Below, piece after piece: positions 16,243 to 23,678 of a stretch of DNA of 32,383 bases. Source of the stretch: Ignavibacteriales bacterium (GTDB lineage: Bacteria > Bacteroidota > Ignavibacteria > UBA10030). Below the pieces are notes generated by a model. That model had not been told where the DNA came from, ran no database searches, and saw only the letters and a program-made list of their open reading frames with translations. The stretch covers positions 1-32,383 of the forward strand of contig JACPSI010000127.1 in assembly GCA_016193365.1 (NCBI GenBank), written 5' to 3'. Made by a program: the position numbers and the translations under genes. The first letter of the stretch is position 1. Each line of letters starts with the position of its first letter.

Positions 16243-16269
16243 ACGTTCGAGTGTTGTATCGGCAAAACT

Positions 16270-17016
16270 TCAAATGACTTTGGCTTCTTCATGCAACAAC
16301 TTCACCAGTTGAGGCACAGCGCTGACATCGGTCCCCACGATTTTCCCGGGATTTTTCGGCAGCGGCTTCCTCATTCCGAGAAGTTGAACCTTCGGCGAGC
16401 GTGCGGCGGGTGCGCGCTCTTCGATCGGTTTGTTTTTCGCACCCATGATCCCTTTCAACGACGGGTAACGCGGCTCATTCAAGCCTTTTTGGGCAGTAAT
16501 GACACACGGGAGTCGTGCTTCTACTTTCTCGTGCCCTCCCTCAATCTCCCGCTCTGCGATGACCTTTCCGCTCTGCATTTCCAGCTTTACCACAACGGAC
16601 ACAGATGGAATACCAAGCATTTCGGCAACCATGGAACCCACAGCGGCGTTATCCGTATCGATGGATTGCTTCCCGAAAAAGACAATGTCCGGCGAAACTT
16701 CTTTTACATAATCTGCAATTGCCCGTGCGACGGAAAAAGAGTCCTGTGACGATTCATCCTTCAATAAAACAGCCTTGTCTGCACCCATGGCAAGAGTCTT
16801 GCGCAGCGTTTCTTTGTGGGGATCGCCGCCCAGCGAAACCGCAACGACTTCTCCGCCGTTCTTTTCTTTGAACCGCAACGATTCCTCGATAGCGAACTCG
16901 TCATACGGGCTTATGATGAAATTCACCCCGGCTTTATCGATTGTTTTTCCATCACCGCCAATATTGACTTTCGTGGCGGAATCCGGAACGTGGCTGGTGC
17001 AAACAACGATTTTCAT
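16270..17016 (-). CDS. etfB: Electron transfer flavoprotein beta subunit
   Basis: A 248-residue EtfB, the AMP-binding partner of EtfA. Family blocks are present: VNFIISPYDEFAIEESLRFKE (31-51; core SPYDEFAIEE), SLGGDPHKETLRKTLAMGAD, FFGKQSIDTDNAAVG and the ETF-beta signature (ITAQKGLNEPRYPSLKGIM). Start at ATG 17016 with the canonical MKIVVC beginning. It heads the etfB-etfA-bfn-TPR operon, with a candidate promoter at 17091-17119. No acyl-CoA dehydrogenase or ETF:quinone oxidoreductase gene lies nearby, so its electron donors are encoded elsewhere. Confidence 0.97.
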   Translation of the reverse strand: MKIVVCTSHVPDSATKVNIGGDGKTIDKAGVNFIISPYDEFAIEESLRFKEKNGGEVVAVSLGGDPHKETLRKTLAMGADKAVLLKDESSQDSFSVARAIADYVKEVSPDIVFFGKQSIDTDNAAVGSMVAEMLGIPSVSVVVKLEMQSGKVIAEREIEGGHEKVEARLPCVITAQKGLNEPRYPSLKGIMGAKNKPIEERAPAARSPKVQLLGMRKPLPKNPGKIVGTDVSAVPQLVKLLHEEAKVI

Positions 17017-17090
17017 GGTTCAGACTGAGAAAATGACTTCGTGGAGTACTTCGAGGGCTACCATAAAAATACTGTCAATTGATTAGTTTC

Positions 17091-17119
17091 AAAGTATTAA
17101 ACATTTGCTCAACGGTCAA
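17091..17119 (-). promoter_or_regulatory. Candidate promoter of the etfB operon
   Basis: On the minus strand TTGACC (17119-17114), 17 bases, then TACTTT (17096-17091). It lies just after the stop of the DinB-like gene and predicts a ~70-nt leader before etfB. A second TTGACA closer to etfB lacks a matching -10 at proper spacing. Confidence 0.4.
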
Positions 17120-17135
17120 GGTTCGGCTCGCGACA

Positions 17136-17624
17136 TCAGCCGCGGTATAAATGTCCGGTATTTACACGCACGCCAAGCAGCTTCAGACACATGAAAAATT
17201 CGGCTTTGTGATTGATATGATGCTCCACAGCAAGCATCCCAATGCGCCATCGAGGCACCTTGCCGCCAAACTGAGGCGTTTCAATCTCTCCCACGTTGAA
17301 TTCTTCCTCAGTTAAAGACCCAACGAGCCTTTTAAACTCCGCATGATTCTCATGAAGAGCTTTGACAGCCTCGTCAATAGTTGCCGACGGAGTGTGTCGA
17401 TTTTTCACAAACCTCTCCCTCATGGATTTGAACCCCCAATCACCGGTTGCCATGCCGTGCCCGTAGACTTTAAGAGCTCCGGCCATGTGTGCCATCTGCT
17501 GTCCGAGGGAGAATGAATTCTCCGTCGGCTTCCAGTCGATGTTGCCGGCAGGAACGAGACGGAACAATGATTCTGTGGGCTTGAGCATTTCGTCAAAGTA
17601 GGCGAGGTAGTTTTGCAGAGTCAT
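17136..17624 (-). CDS. DinB-fold (DinB/YfiT-like) protein
   Basis: A 162-residue four-helix-bundle protein of the DinB superfamily. The start WKPTENSFSLGQQMAHMAGAL is typical, and the metal-ligand histidines appear present: H46 in helix 2 and H135/H139 in EHHINHKAEF of helix 4. Members often act as thiol-dependent transferases or hydrolases, but this one's substrate is unknown. ATG 17624 was chosen over an in-frame start at 17693, because the longer version would overlap the upstream enzyme gene and adds a non-conserved stretch. It starts 11 bp after the stop of the PLP enzyme, so the two are likely co-transcribed. Confidence 0.8.
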   Translation of the reverse strand: MTLQNYLAYFDEMLKPTESLFRLVPAGNIDWKPTENSFSLGQQMAHMAGALKVYGHGMATGDWGFKSMRERFVKNRHTPSATIDEAVKALHENHAEFKRLVGSLTEEEFNVGEIETPQFGGKVPRWRIGMLAVEHHINHKAEFFMCLKLLGVRVNTGHLYRG

Positions 17625-17635
17625 AGGGCACCGTG

Positions 17636-18583
17636 TCAGAGAATTTTCTTGAGAAACGCGGGATCCACATTCCCCCCGCTGATAATGGCGCACACTGTTT
17701 TACCGCTGAGGTTCAGCACGTTGTGATAGACGGCGGCCGGAGCCACCGCTCCCGTCGGCTCCACCACGACTTTCATCCGCTCGATCAGGAATTTCATCAT
17801 GTCGATCACCTGTTGGTCGCTGACCGTGATAACGTCGTCGACGTAGTTCATCAGGATTTCGAAATTCCTCTTTCCTATCGATTGCGTGCGCATGCCATCG
17901 GCGATGGTATTGGGCGGCTGGATGCTTACGATCTCTTTTTTTCTGAAGGTCTGGTAACAGTCATTCGCCGTTTCTGTTTCAACGCCAATGACTTTTACGC
18001 CCGGGAAGAGTTTCTTTGCTGCCACGGCATTGCCTGCGATAATCCCTCCCCCGCCCACGGGGACAAAGAGATAATCAAGCTTATCAATGTCCTGAGCGAT
18101 TTCTACTGCAACAGTTCCCTGCCCGGCAATGATTTTGTCGTCATCGTACGGCGGTACGGGAACAAGTTTCCTTTCTTCCTCCAGGTTTTTGGCGACTCGC
18201 TCTCTATCATCCGAGGAATCTTCACAGAAGATGACTTCTGCACCGTAGGATTTCGTTCCTGCCACCTTGTTTGGCGGGGCGGATTTTGGCATGACGATGG
18301 TTGCATGCACACCGAGCATGCTTGCGGCGAGGGCAACACCCTGTGCGTGATTCCCCGAGGAGTGCGCCACGACTCCCCGTTTCCTCTCTTCGAGAGTGAG
18401 TGAATGGATTTTGTTATAAGCCCCGCGAATCTTGAATGCCCCGATTCGCTGGAAATTTTCGGCTTTCAGAAATACCCGATTGAGGCTGTGTGTGTCGAGC
18501 GTTCGGGAGGTGAGCAGAGGAGTCTTATGCACAACCGGTTTAACCACGCGATAGGCCGCTTCAATATCGGCGTACGTAATCAT
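17636..18583 (-). CDS. Threonine dehydratase / serine racemase-type PLP enzyme
   Basis: A 315-residue fold-type II PLP enzyme. The cofactor lysine is K51 in GAFKIRGAYN; SSGNHAQG (75-82) binds the substrate carboxylate and carries the Ser used in serine racemases; the glycine loop VGGGGIIAG (176-184) holds the PLP phosphate; ISGGNVD lies near the end. There is no C-terminal ACT-like regulatory domain, so this is the short catabolic (TdcB-like) or serine racemase type rather than biosynthetic IlvA. Likely reaction: threonine or serine to 2-oxobutyrate or pyruvate plus ammonia. ATG 18583 fits the family start (MITYADIEAAYRVVKP). A promoter match whose -10 ends about 10 bases before this ATG suggests a nearly leaderless message; a TTG at 18622 is an unlikely alternative. 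Confidence 0.9.
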   Translation of the reverse strand: MITYADIEAAYRVVKPVVHKTPLLTSRTLDTHSLNRVFLKAENFQRIGAFKIRGAYNKIHSLTLEERKRGVVAHSSGNHAQGVALAASMLGVHATIVMPKSAPPNKVAGTKSYGAEVIFCEDSSDDRERVAKNLEEERKLVPVPPYDDDKIIAGQGTVAVEIAQDIDKLDYLFVPVGGGGIIAGNAVAAKKLFPGVKVIGVETETANDCYQTFRKKEIVSIQPPNTIADGMRTQSIGKRNFEILMNYVDDVITVSDQQVIDMMKFLIERMKVVVEPTGAVAPAAVYHNVLNLSGKTVCAIISGGNVDPAFLKKIL

Positions 18584-18593
18584 TACTGTGAAG

Positions 18594-18622
18594 AAAGTAG
18601 AGAAAACGGACTTGATTGACAA
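18594..18622 (-). promoter_or_regulatory. Candidate promoter of the PLP enzyme gene, nearly leaderless
   Basis: On the minus strand TTGTCA (18622-18617), 17 bases, TACTTT (18599-18594). Transcription would begin around 18587, only a few bases before the ATG at 18583, which fits the absence of a ribosome binding site. Its -35 overlaps the -35 of the opposite hisA promoter. Confidence 0.4.
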
Positions 18623-18641
18623 GCCAAAAAAGGGCTACATT
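18612..18641 (+). promoter_or_regulatory. Candidate promoter of hisA
   Basis: TTGATT (18612-18617), 18 bases, TACATT (18636-18641), about 38 bases before the hisA ATG. It overlaps the divergent promoter for the PLP enzyme, so the two would compete for polymerase. Confidence 0.35.
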
Positions 18642-18679
18642 CTTCTGGCTTTGCTGCGTACCTCGCACCTTCTACAAAC

Positions 18680-19399
18680 ATGCAGATCATTCCTTCGATC
18701 GAGATTTACAACGACAAGTGTGTTCACCTGCGGGCCGGGAATTTCAGCGACCGGCTCGAGTATCCCATGTCTCCAGTCGATGCGGCAAAGAATTTCGCGG
18801 GACACGGTTTCTCGTTTCTTCACGTCGTCGACCTCGAAGGCGCACAATACGGCCAGGTAAAAAACTGGGCAACGATCGAAGCGCTGCTAACCGTCGATGG
18901 CCTTAAACTTGAAATCGGCGGCGGCGTCAGATCGAAAGAAGAAATCGAGCGCCTCCTGGAAATGGGCGCACGCCGGGCTGTTCTCGGCAGTATAGCCGTC
19001 ACGCTCCCCTCACTGGTGAAAAAATGGATCCACGATATCGGCTCTCAGCGCATCGCCGTTGCCGTCGATGTTCGCAACGGAAAAATCGTGCACAGCGGAT
19101 GGCTTGAAGAAATCGAGCAGTCGCCAACAATGTTCATGATGGAATTGAAGAATGCCGGCGCTCAGTGCTTTGAGTATACGGACGTCACCCGCGAAAACTC
19201 GAACGACGGGCCGAACATCGAGCTCTATAAAGAGCTGCGTACGTTTTTCAAGGATGTTGAACTGATCGCTTCAGGCGGAGTTTCGACTGTTCAACACATC
19301 GAAGCCCTTGCCGCGGCGGGCGTTTCAGGGGTTATTCTTGGAAACGTTCTCTACGATGGAATGCTTCGGGTGGACGAATTGAAACCGTTTGTCGGGTGA
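18680..19399 (+). CDS. hisA: HisA-family phosphoribosyl isomerase, catalytic Asp replaced by Glu
   Basis: A 239-residue (beta/alpha)8 barrel of the HisA family, which isomerises ProFAR to PRFAR in histidine synthesis. Family blocks are clear: IIPSIEIYNDKCVHL (3-17), VVDLEGA (49-55), IGGGVRS (79-85), AVDVRNGKI (128-136), EYTDVTREN (165-173) and ASGGVST (197-203). D130 (second catalytic acid) and the TD of the TDVTRE loop are kept. The first catalytic Asp (position 8 in HisA) is Glu here, a change I would not expect in a standard HisA. No other his gene is in the window; it stands between divergent and convergent neighbours. It may be a working HisA with a conservative change or a paralogue with another substrate. 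Confidence 0.85.
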   Translation: MQIIPSIEIYNDKCVHLRAGNFSDRLEYPMSPVDAAKNFAGHGFSFLHVVDLEGAQYGQVKNWATIEALLTVDGLKLEIGGGVRSKEEIERLLEMGARRAVLGSIAVTLPSLVKKWIHDIGSQRIAVAVDVRNGKIVHSGWLEEIEQSPTMFMMELKNAGAQCFEYTDVTRENSNDGPNIELYKELRTFFKDVELIASGGVSTVQHIEALAAAGVSGVILGNVLYDGMLRVDELKPFVG

Positions 19400-19411
19400 A
19401 CTGAAGGGGGG

Positions 19412-19810
19412 TTATTGCTCTTTGTGCACAAACTCGTGCCCGGCAGCCTGCAGAGCCTTGACAGCCTTGAGCAGATGCTCTTCCCTGAAAAAGATGTAAT
19501 CCGTGTTAAAGGTGGAGACAACGAAGATACTAATGTTGGCATCGGCAAGGCATTTGGACAGCGTCGCGACGACGCCGACCTCCTGGAAGCCCATCTGGCC
19601 GTCCACGCGGAAGCACCGGTAGCCGATTTCCTGCTGGACGTTCGTCGGCGCCATGAACTCCGGGCTGATGATGGCGAGTTCTTCGTCGGTTCGCATGATG
19701 AAGACCATTTCGCCCTTTGAAAAGATTTTCGGGACGTCCTCAAACAGCGGGAGTTTGCTGATGGCGAACTTGTCTTCGAGAAGATGCAGTTTGTATTTCT
19801 TATCCGTCAT
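19412..19810 (-). CDS. ACT-domain protein
   Basis: A 132-residue protein with paired ACT-like units; the second (FRVDGQMGFQEVGVVATLSKCLADANISIFVVSTFNTDYIFF, core GVVATLSKCLADANISIF at 79-96) has the beta-alpha-beta-beta-alpha-beta pattern of ACT_7-type domains, which bind small ligands such as amino acids. No catalytic domain is attached, so it is probably a stand-alone sensor or regulator. The ATG at 19810 is preferred over GTG 19843; neither has a Shine-Dalgarno, and a promoter match at 19823-19851 would make the message nearly leaderless from the ATG. It converges on hisA with only 12 bp between stops. Confidence 0.75.
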   Translation of the reverse strand: MTDKKYKLHLLEDKFAISKLPLFEDVPKIFSKGEMVFIMRTDEELAIISPEFMAPTNVQQEIGYRCFRVDGQMGFQEVGVVATLSKCLADANISIFVVSTFNTDYIFFREEHLLKAVKALQAAGHEFVHKEQ

Positions 19811-19822
19811 GGCGAACAAGCA

Positions 19823-19851
19823 AAGGTAAGGTTTCTCTCGCACGCTTGCAA
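19823..19851 (-). promoter_or_regulatory. Candidate promoter of the ACT-domain gene
   Basis: On the minus strand TTGCAA (19851-19846), 17 bases, TACCTT (19828-19823), ending 12 bases before the ATG at 19810. This is a weaker match than the others, but it supports the ATG start and a very short leader. Confidence 0.3.
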
Positions 19852-19874
19852 GTCGCCCGGGAGAAGACCGCTCC

Positions 19875-19903
19875 TTGCTTAATTTAATTCAAACCTCTAC
19901 TTT
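19875..19903 (+). promoter_or_regulatory. Candidate promoter of the PhoD-like gene
   Basis: TTGCTT (19875-19880), 17 bases, TACTTT (19898-19903). Predicted start near 19910 gives a leader of about 27 nt before the ATG at 19937. Confidence 0.35.
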
Positions 19904-19936
19904 CTGCTGTTTTCAAAACATGTTTGCGAAGTGACC

Positions 19937-21286
19937 ATGACTAAACGACCTCTTTTTCTTGTACTCTTTGTTTGCTTCCTTCACGTTGCTATAGCCGTTT
20001 GTCAATCTCTTTTGCAGTCGGGCCCGATGGCGGGCTATGGGCAAATGACCGAAGTGATGCTGTGGGTGCAAACGACGAAATCAACAACTGTTCAGTTCCG
20101 GTATTGGCCTATCGGTGCGGCAAAGAAAAAGGTTGTGAGTGAAAAGATATCGTCAACCGCCGAGAAAGCTTTTACCGCTCATGTTCTTATTCGAAACCTC
20201 TCACCGGGAACGAAGTATGAGTATGAACTTCTCCTCGGAGGAAAACTCGAAAAACGCGCTTATCCTTTGCGATTTCAAACGCAGCCTCTCTGGCAGTGGC
20301 GTACGGACCCACCCGAGTTTAGCGTGGCCGTTGCTTCGTGTTTCTACGTGAACGAGACTGAATGGGATCGTCCGGGAAAACCCTACGGGCAGCATCATGA
20401 GATCTTGTCAAAACTCGTTGAAAAGAGTCCGGACATTATGCTCTGGCTGGGCGACAACGTGTACTACCGCGAAGTCGATTGGCACAGCGTCGAGGGCCTC
20501 CGACATCGTTACACGCACACGAGGTCATTTCCGGAGCTTCAGCCTTTATTAGGGTCTGTCCACCATTATGCTATCTGGGATGACCACGACTACGGGCCGA
20601 ACGACGCCGACCGAAGCTACAGGTTGAAAGAGGAAGCCCTCGAAACGTTCAGGCTTTTCTGGGGAAACCAGACTTACGGGACGCGGGAAACACCCGGAGT
20701 TTTTCAGCGTTTCGAATGGGCAGACGTGGAGTTCTTCATGCTCGACGACCGTTATCATCGTTCTCCTAACCGGGCACCGGACAACGAAGAAAAAACCATG
20801 TTTGGAAAAGCCCAGCTGCAATGGCTCATAGACGCACTGGCGAGCAGCAGCGCAACGTTCAAAATCATCGCGGGCGGGAACCAGATGCTCAATCCTTTTC
20901 ATTATTACGAAGCCTTCAGCGATTATACGCATGAATACCGGCAGCTCATCGATTTCATTAAGCAACAAAAAGTCCGCGGGGTTCTCTTTCTGTCTGGAGA
21001 CCGTCATCACACCGAACTCATCAAACTTGCCGACACGACGTTTTATCCTCTATATGACTTCACGAGTTCTCCTCTCACCGCCGGGCTTGGCAACCCGGAG
21101 AAAGAGATAAATAATCCCTCCCGTGTTCCCGGGACACTTGTTTCCGACGCTCAAAATTTCGGGCTTTTGCGGTTCAGCGGAAAACGAACAGACAGAAAGA
21201 TCACGCTCGAGAGTTGGGACTACACCGGGAAATTACGGTGGTCGCATGATATCCGTGCAAGCGAACTTAGAGCTCCTTCAAACTAA
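19937..21286 (+). CDS. PhoD-like phosphoesterase (alkaline phosphatase D family), exported
   Basis: A 449-residue secreted metallo-phosphoesterase. Residues 1-~23 are a signal peptide. An N-terminal beta-sandwich domain (~25-118; FRYWP, LSPGTKYEYEL) precedes the PhoD catalytic domain: VASCFYV (132-138), WLGDNVYY (170-177), YAIWDDHDYGPNDADRSY (211-228) and LSGDRHHTEL near residue 355. These hold the Asp, Asn and His ligands of the metal centre. PhoD enzymes release phosphate from mono- or diesters outside the cytoplasm, often Ca/Fe dependent. A GTG two codons upstream (19931) is an alternative start. A lipoprotein gene follows after 8 bp, clearly in the same operon. No Pho box is evident. Confidence 0.9.
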   Translation: MTKRPLFLVLFVCFLHVAIAVCQSLLQSGPMAGYGQMTEVMLWVQTTKSTTVQFRYWPIGAAKKKVVSEKISSTAEKAFTAHVLIRNLSPGTKYEYELLLGGKLEKRAYPLRFQTQPLWQWRTDPPEFSVAVASCFYVNETEWDRPGKPYGQHHEILSKLVEKSPDIMLWLGDNVYYREVDWHSVEGLRHRYTHTRSFPELQPLLGSVHHYAIWDDHDYGPNDADRSYRLKEEALETFRLFWGNQTYGTRETPGVFQRFEWADVEFFMLDDRYHRSPNRAPDNEEKTMFGKAQLQWLIDALASSSATFKIIAGGNQMLNPFHYYEAFSDYTHEYRQLIDFIKQQKVRGVLFLSGDRHHTELIKLADTTFYPLYDFTSSPLTAGLGNPEKEINNPSRVPGTLVSDAQNFGLLRFSGKRTDRKITLESWDYTGKLRWSHDIRASELRAPSN

Positions 21287-21294
21287 GAATTCAC

Positions 21295-21957
21295 ATGAAT
21301 CTATCTTTTGTCAGAAATCTCATTCCCTTCGTGTTTGCCAGCTTCGTTGTGTACGTCGTCAGCGGATGCGGAACAACACAGCCGACGCGTCATTTGGACA
21401 AATACGACAGCCGGCCGTTCGCAGACATCGCAACGTACATTTTTTCCATGGACGATGTGCACAAAGCCGCTGTTCTTGCGCTTCAGCAAAAGGGGTATAT
21501 CGTTACAGTGAGCGATCCGGTTACGGGATTGGTCAACGGAGAGTTGGAGAGTCCTGATATTTTGGCCGAAGAGCAGAAGTTCGAAGAACAGCACGAGGGA
21601 CCGTCGGCTGGAACCATCTTGCTTGGGATCCTGGGGATCATTTTTCTTTTTGGCATCATCGCATGGCTGGTAAGCTCCACCGATGATCCATCCGATTCAA
21701 CTAGCGAACACGAGAAACGAGAAAGGCACCGCGAGCCGTATTATTCGCCTCCGGACAAAGAGAAAACGGCGAGCTACAGGTACGTTGTGTCCCTCACTTT
21801 GTCGCCGTACGGGATGGATTCCACGGAAGTAGTCATCTCTGCAATGCGGTCCAAGTTGGAAAACGGAGGTGTGGTAAGTTCGGGCAGGATGGAAAACAAA
21901 TACCTGAACTATTCGATATTCGAGGGGATCCAGGCTCGGATAGAAACAAAGAAATAA
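21295..21957 (+). CDS. Lipoprotein with an internal transmembrane segment, unknown function
   Basis: A 220-residue protein. A lipobox (VVSGC, Cys25) ends the signal peptide. An alpha/beta stretch follows (VHKAAVLALQQKGYIVTVSD, core KAAVLALQQKGYIV at 57-70). At residues 107-127 there is a strong hydrophobic span (TILLGILGIIFLFGIIAWLV), then a highly charged linker and a second alpha/beta stretch (VSLTLSPYGMDSTEVVISAMRS). The two halves look like parts of one small domain split by the span, which is odd because lipidation and a single span would put them on opposite sides of the membrane. I do not recognise the family. It lies 8 bp after the PhoD-like gene. Confidence 0.7.
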   Translation: MNLSFVRNLIPFVFASFVVYVVSGCGTTQPTRHLDKYDSRPFADIATYIFSMDDVHKAAVLALQQKGYIVTVSDPVTGLVNGELESPDILAEEQKFEEQHEGPSAGTILLGILGIIFLFGIIAWLVSSTDDPSDSTSEHEKRERHREPYYSPPDKEKTASYRYVVSLTLSPYGMDSTEVVISAMRSKLENGGVVSSGRMENKYLNYSIFEGIQARIETKK

Positions 21958-21996
21958 GCGATCTCCACTTTGACATTTTGTTTTACCAGAAGGAAG

Positions 21997-22030
21997 TTCC
22001 GCTTGGGTTTACAGCGGGAGTTTTTCTTTC
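21997..22030 (+). terminator. Candidate intrinsic terminator of the PhoD-lipoprotein operon
   Basis: TTCCGCT and AGCGGGA form a 7-bp stem (one G-U pair) around a 9-base loop, followed by GTTTTTCTTTCC. It lies 40 bases after the lipoprotein stop. Confidence 0.55.
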
Positions 22031-22034
22031 CTTG

Positions 22035-22079
22035 TCCACTACAGTGGAGGGTCTTACTTCTTTCCGAGAAAGAAGTAAG
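22035..22079. repeat. Two perfect inverted repeats after the lipoprotein gene
   Basis: TCCACT-AC-AGTGGA (22035-22048) and CTTACTTCTTTC-CGA-GAAAGAAGTAAG (22053-22079, 12-bp arms) follow the terminator within 50 bp. They lie between convergent genes. Neither has a T-run on either side, so they may protect mRNA 3' ends or be palindromic repeats. Confidence 0.65.
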
Positions 22080-22176
22080 CAGCTTGTGCGTGCGATTCTT
22101 TAAAATAAGCATTAAACAACGCAGCCCGCTTGATAGAATCTAGATGGGCGATTTAGTGATTACGTTTTCAAAGGTT

Positions 22177-22713
22177 CTATAAACCGCCTGTCGACTTTGC
22201 CCGAGGGATACTCAAGGTCTCCCATTTCGGGCCGGTATAATGCTTTGCCAGTAAGACAATTTGCCCTACGTGAACTGCATAATGTCTCAGTTGACTCTGG
22301 AGAGCTTCGAGAACCGCATGAGCTTCGCCTCGGATCGTCACAGTTCGGCCTAGATCCTCAGGTTTCAACGTTGAGACCGCCGTAAAGAGCCTCTCCCAGC
22401 CATCCTCCCATGCTTCATGAATCTTCTCTCGTGTGTCTCCGAGAGCTAATTTGAACTCACTGTCGCGCTTTCGATTTGGTTTTTCACCGTCTGACGTGAG
22501 AAAGTCGGTCCAGCGTGAGCGCATGTTTCCCGCGAGGTGTTTCATGATAATGGCAATACTGTTCGAATCGGGGTCGAGTGTCGCAAAGAAATGCTCATCC
22601 CTGATCTGTCCAATTGCACGCTCTGCCTGAGCCTTGAGCTTCCTGAACTGGAGGATGCAGTCTTCTCTGTATGCTTGTTCGATACTCAAGCGTTTGAATG
22701 CCCGGGAGTTCAA
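22177..22713 (-). CDS. DUF1572 (DinB-like) family protein
   Basis: A protein of up to 178 residues matching the DUF1572 branch of the DinB fold: DEHFFATLDPDSNSIAIIMKHLAGNMRSRWTDFLTSDG (core NSIAIIMKHLAGNMRSRW at 51-68), with H59 and later H143 and H147 (LRHYAVHVGQIVLLAKHY) as likely metal ligands. Function is unknown; the fold suggests a metal-dependent thiol transferase or hydrolase. The longest frame starts at TTG 22713; a second TTG at 22689 (before SIEQAYREDC) is nearer the usual family start. No ribosome binding site is visible for either. It lies directly downstream of the terminator for the response regulator, so its own promoter must be very close or it relies on read-through. Confidence 0.8.
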   Translation of the reverse strand: MNSRAFKRLSIEQAYREDCILQFRKLKAQAERAIGQIRDEHFFATLDPDSNSIAIIMKHLAGNMRSRWTDFLTSDGEKPNRKRDSEFKLALGDTREKIHEAWEDGWERLFTAVSTLKPEDLGRTVTIRGEAHAVLEALQSQLRHYAVHVGQIVLLAKHYTGPKWETLSIPRAKSTGGL

Positions 22714-22730
22714 AAACGGATTTCTGAAAC

Positions 22731-22758
22731 AAAAAAGGCGACCATCGGCCGCCCTTTT
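22731..22758 (-). terminator. Intrinsic terminator of the response regulator gene
   Basis: On the minus strand AAAAGGGCGGCC, a GAT turn and GGTCGCCTTTT form a stem of about 12 pairs (with G-U pairs) that runs into TTTTTT. It begins about 20 bases after the response-regulator stop. Confidence 0.8.
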
Positions 22759-22780
22759 GAAAAACTCATTCTGGTTTCTC

Positions 22781-23587
22781 TCAGTCGTTCTCTCTTCGCT
22801 CTTTTAAACGCTGCTCCAGCACAGGCGATTCCGCGGGCCCAACTTCAACCCGACGGACTTCCGTTTCAAACTCGCGTTTGATTGTCTCCAGCTCAGTCGT
22901 TTCAGAGTGGCGGGCATGAACAATCCGGAACAGGCTTAACAAACCGCGAACACCTGTTTCAAGCCTTCTCACCTGACGCTGAATCTCACTTAAAGAGGCG
23001 GCAACTTCTGCACGTGCATTTTCCGGCAGTTTCGCAATGACTTTCGGAGCGCGCAGGTCGATCTCGGCGCCAATTTCCGCAAGCGTATCGTTCAACGTCG
23101 GCGTAATCGCATTAATCACGTCCCGCATTTTATCCGTCGCTTCTTTGTTCAAACCCATTTCCTTCGAACGCTCTTCCTCAATCGCGCGTTCAATACGGAA
23201 AAGGTGCCTCTCGTGCACCGCCTGGATGTCCAGAAACAGGTGAGGAACGTCGATCTGTTCCTTCCGCAAATAGTCGTACGCGCCGAGTTTCATCGCTTCC
23301 ACCGCGACCCCTTCAGACCCTGCCGCCGTGAGCATGATGACGGGCGTGAGGTTCTTCTGCTCGAGCATCCATTGCAAAACATTCAGGCCGTTGACATCAG
23401 GCATTCTATAGTCGAGGAGAATGACATCGAATCCGCGGCGGGCATTCTTGAGAATCTCAATGGCCTCTGCTCCTGAATACGCAATCGTGGTGTGGAATCC
23501 GTATTCCTCGCTGAGCTGGAGAGCGAGGACTTTGACAAACGTTTTCTCGTCGTCAACTAACAAAATGGAAAGTGGTTCTTTATACAT
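22781..23587 (-). CDS. Response regulator with receiver domain and helical C-terminus
   Basis: A 268-residue protein. Residues 6-~125 are a complete receiver domain: acidic pair D12-D13, phospho-acceptor D59 (LLDYRMPD), switch Thr87 (IMLTA) and Lys109 (YLRKE). The remaining ~140 residues are highly charged and helical (HERHLFRIERAIEEERSKEM; later RRLETGVRGLL and a Glu/Arg-rich tail), with no DNA-binding, GGDEF or other recognised output domain, so it probably signals by protein contacts or dimerisation. No sensor kinase is adjacent. A promoter match lies at 23650-23678 and a strong terminator follows, so it is a single-gene unit. Start ATG 23587. Confidence 0.9.
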   Translation of the reverse strand: MYKEPLSILLVDDEKTFVKVLALQLSEEYGFHTTIAYSGAEAIEILKNARRGFDVILLDYRMPDVNGLNVLQWMLEQKNLTPVIMLTAAGSEGVAVEAMKLGAYDYLRKEQIDVPHLFLDIQAVHERHLFRIERAIEEERSKEMGLNKEATDKMRDVINAITPTLNDTLAEIGAEIDLRAPKVIAKLPENARAEVAASLSEIQRQVRRLETGVRGLLSLFRIVHARHSETTELETIKREFETEVRRVEVGPAESPVLEQRLKERREND

Positions 23588-23649
23588 TAAAAATGCGCTC
23601 CCTAGGACGAAAGTGGTGGAGGACGGTAGGAGTTGAATTCTGGACGCTC

Positions 23650-23678
23650 AATCTATGAACCAGCGGCAAGAAATGCAA
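23650..23678 (-). promoter_or_regulatory. Candidate promoter of the response regulator gene
   Basis: On the minus strand TTGCAT (23678-23673), 17 bases, TAGATT (23655-23650), giving a leader of about 55 nt before the ATG at 23587. Confidence 0.35.

Noticed and set aside
18680-19843. hisA and ACT-domain genes as a feedback-regulated histidine unit
   Set aside because: They are convergent, not co-directional, and nothing else of the pathway is present; proximity alone is not evidence.
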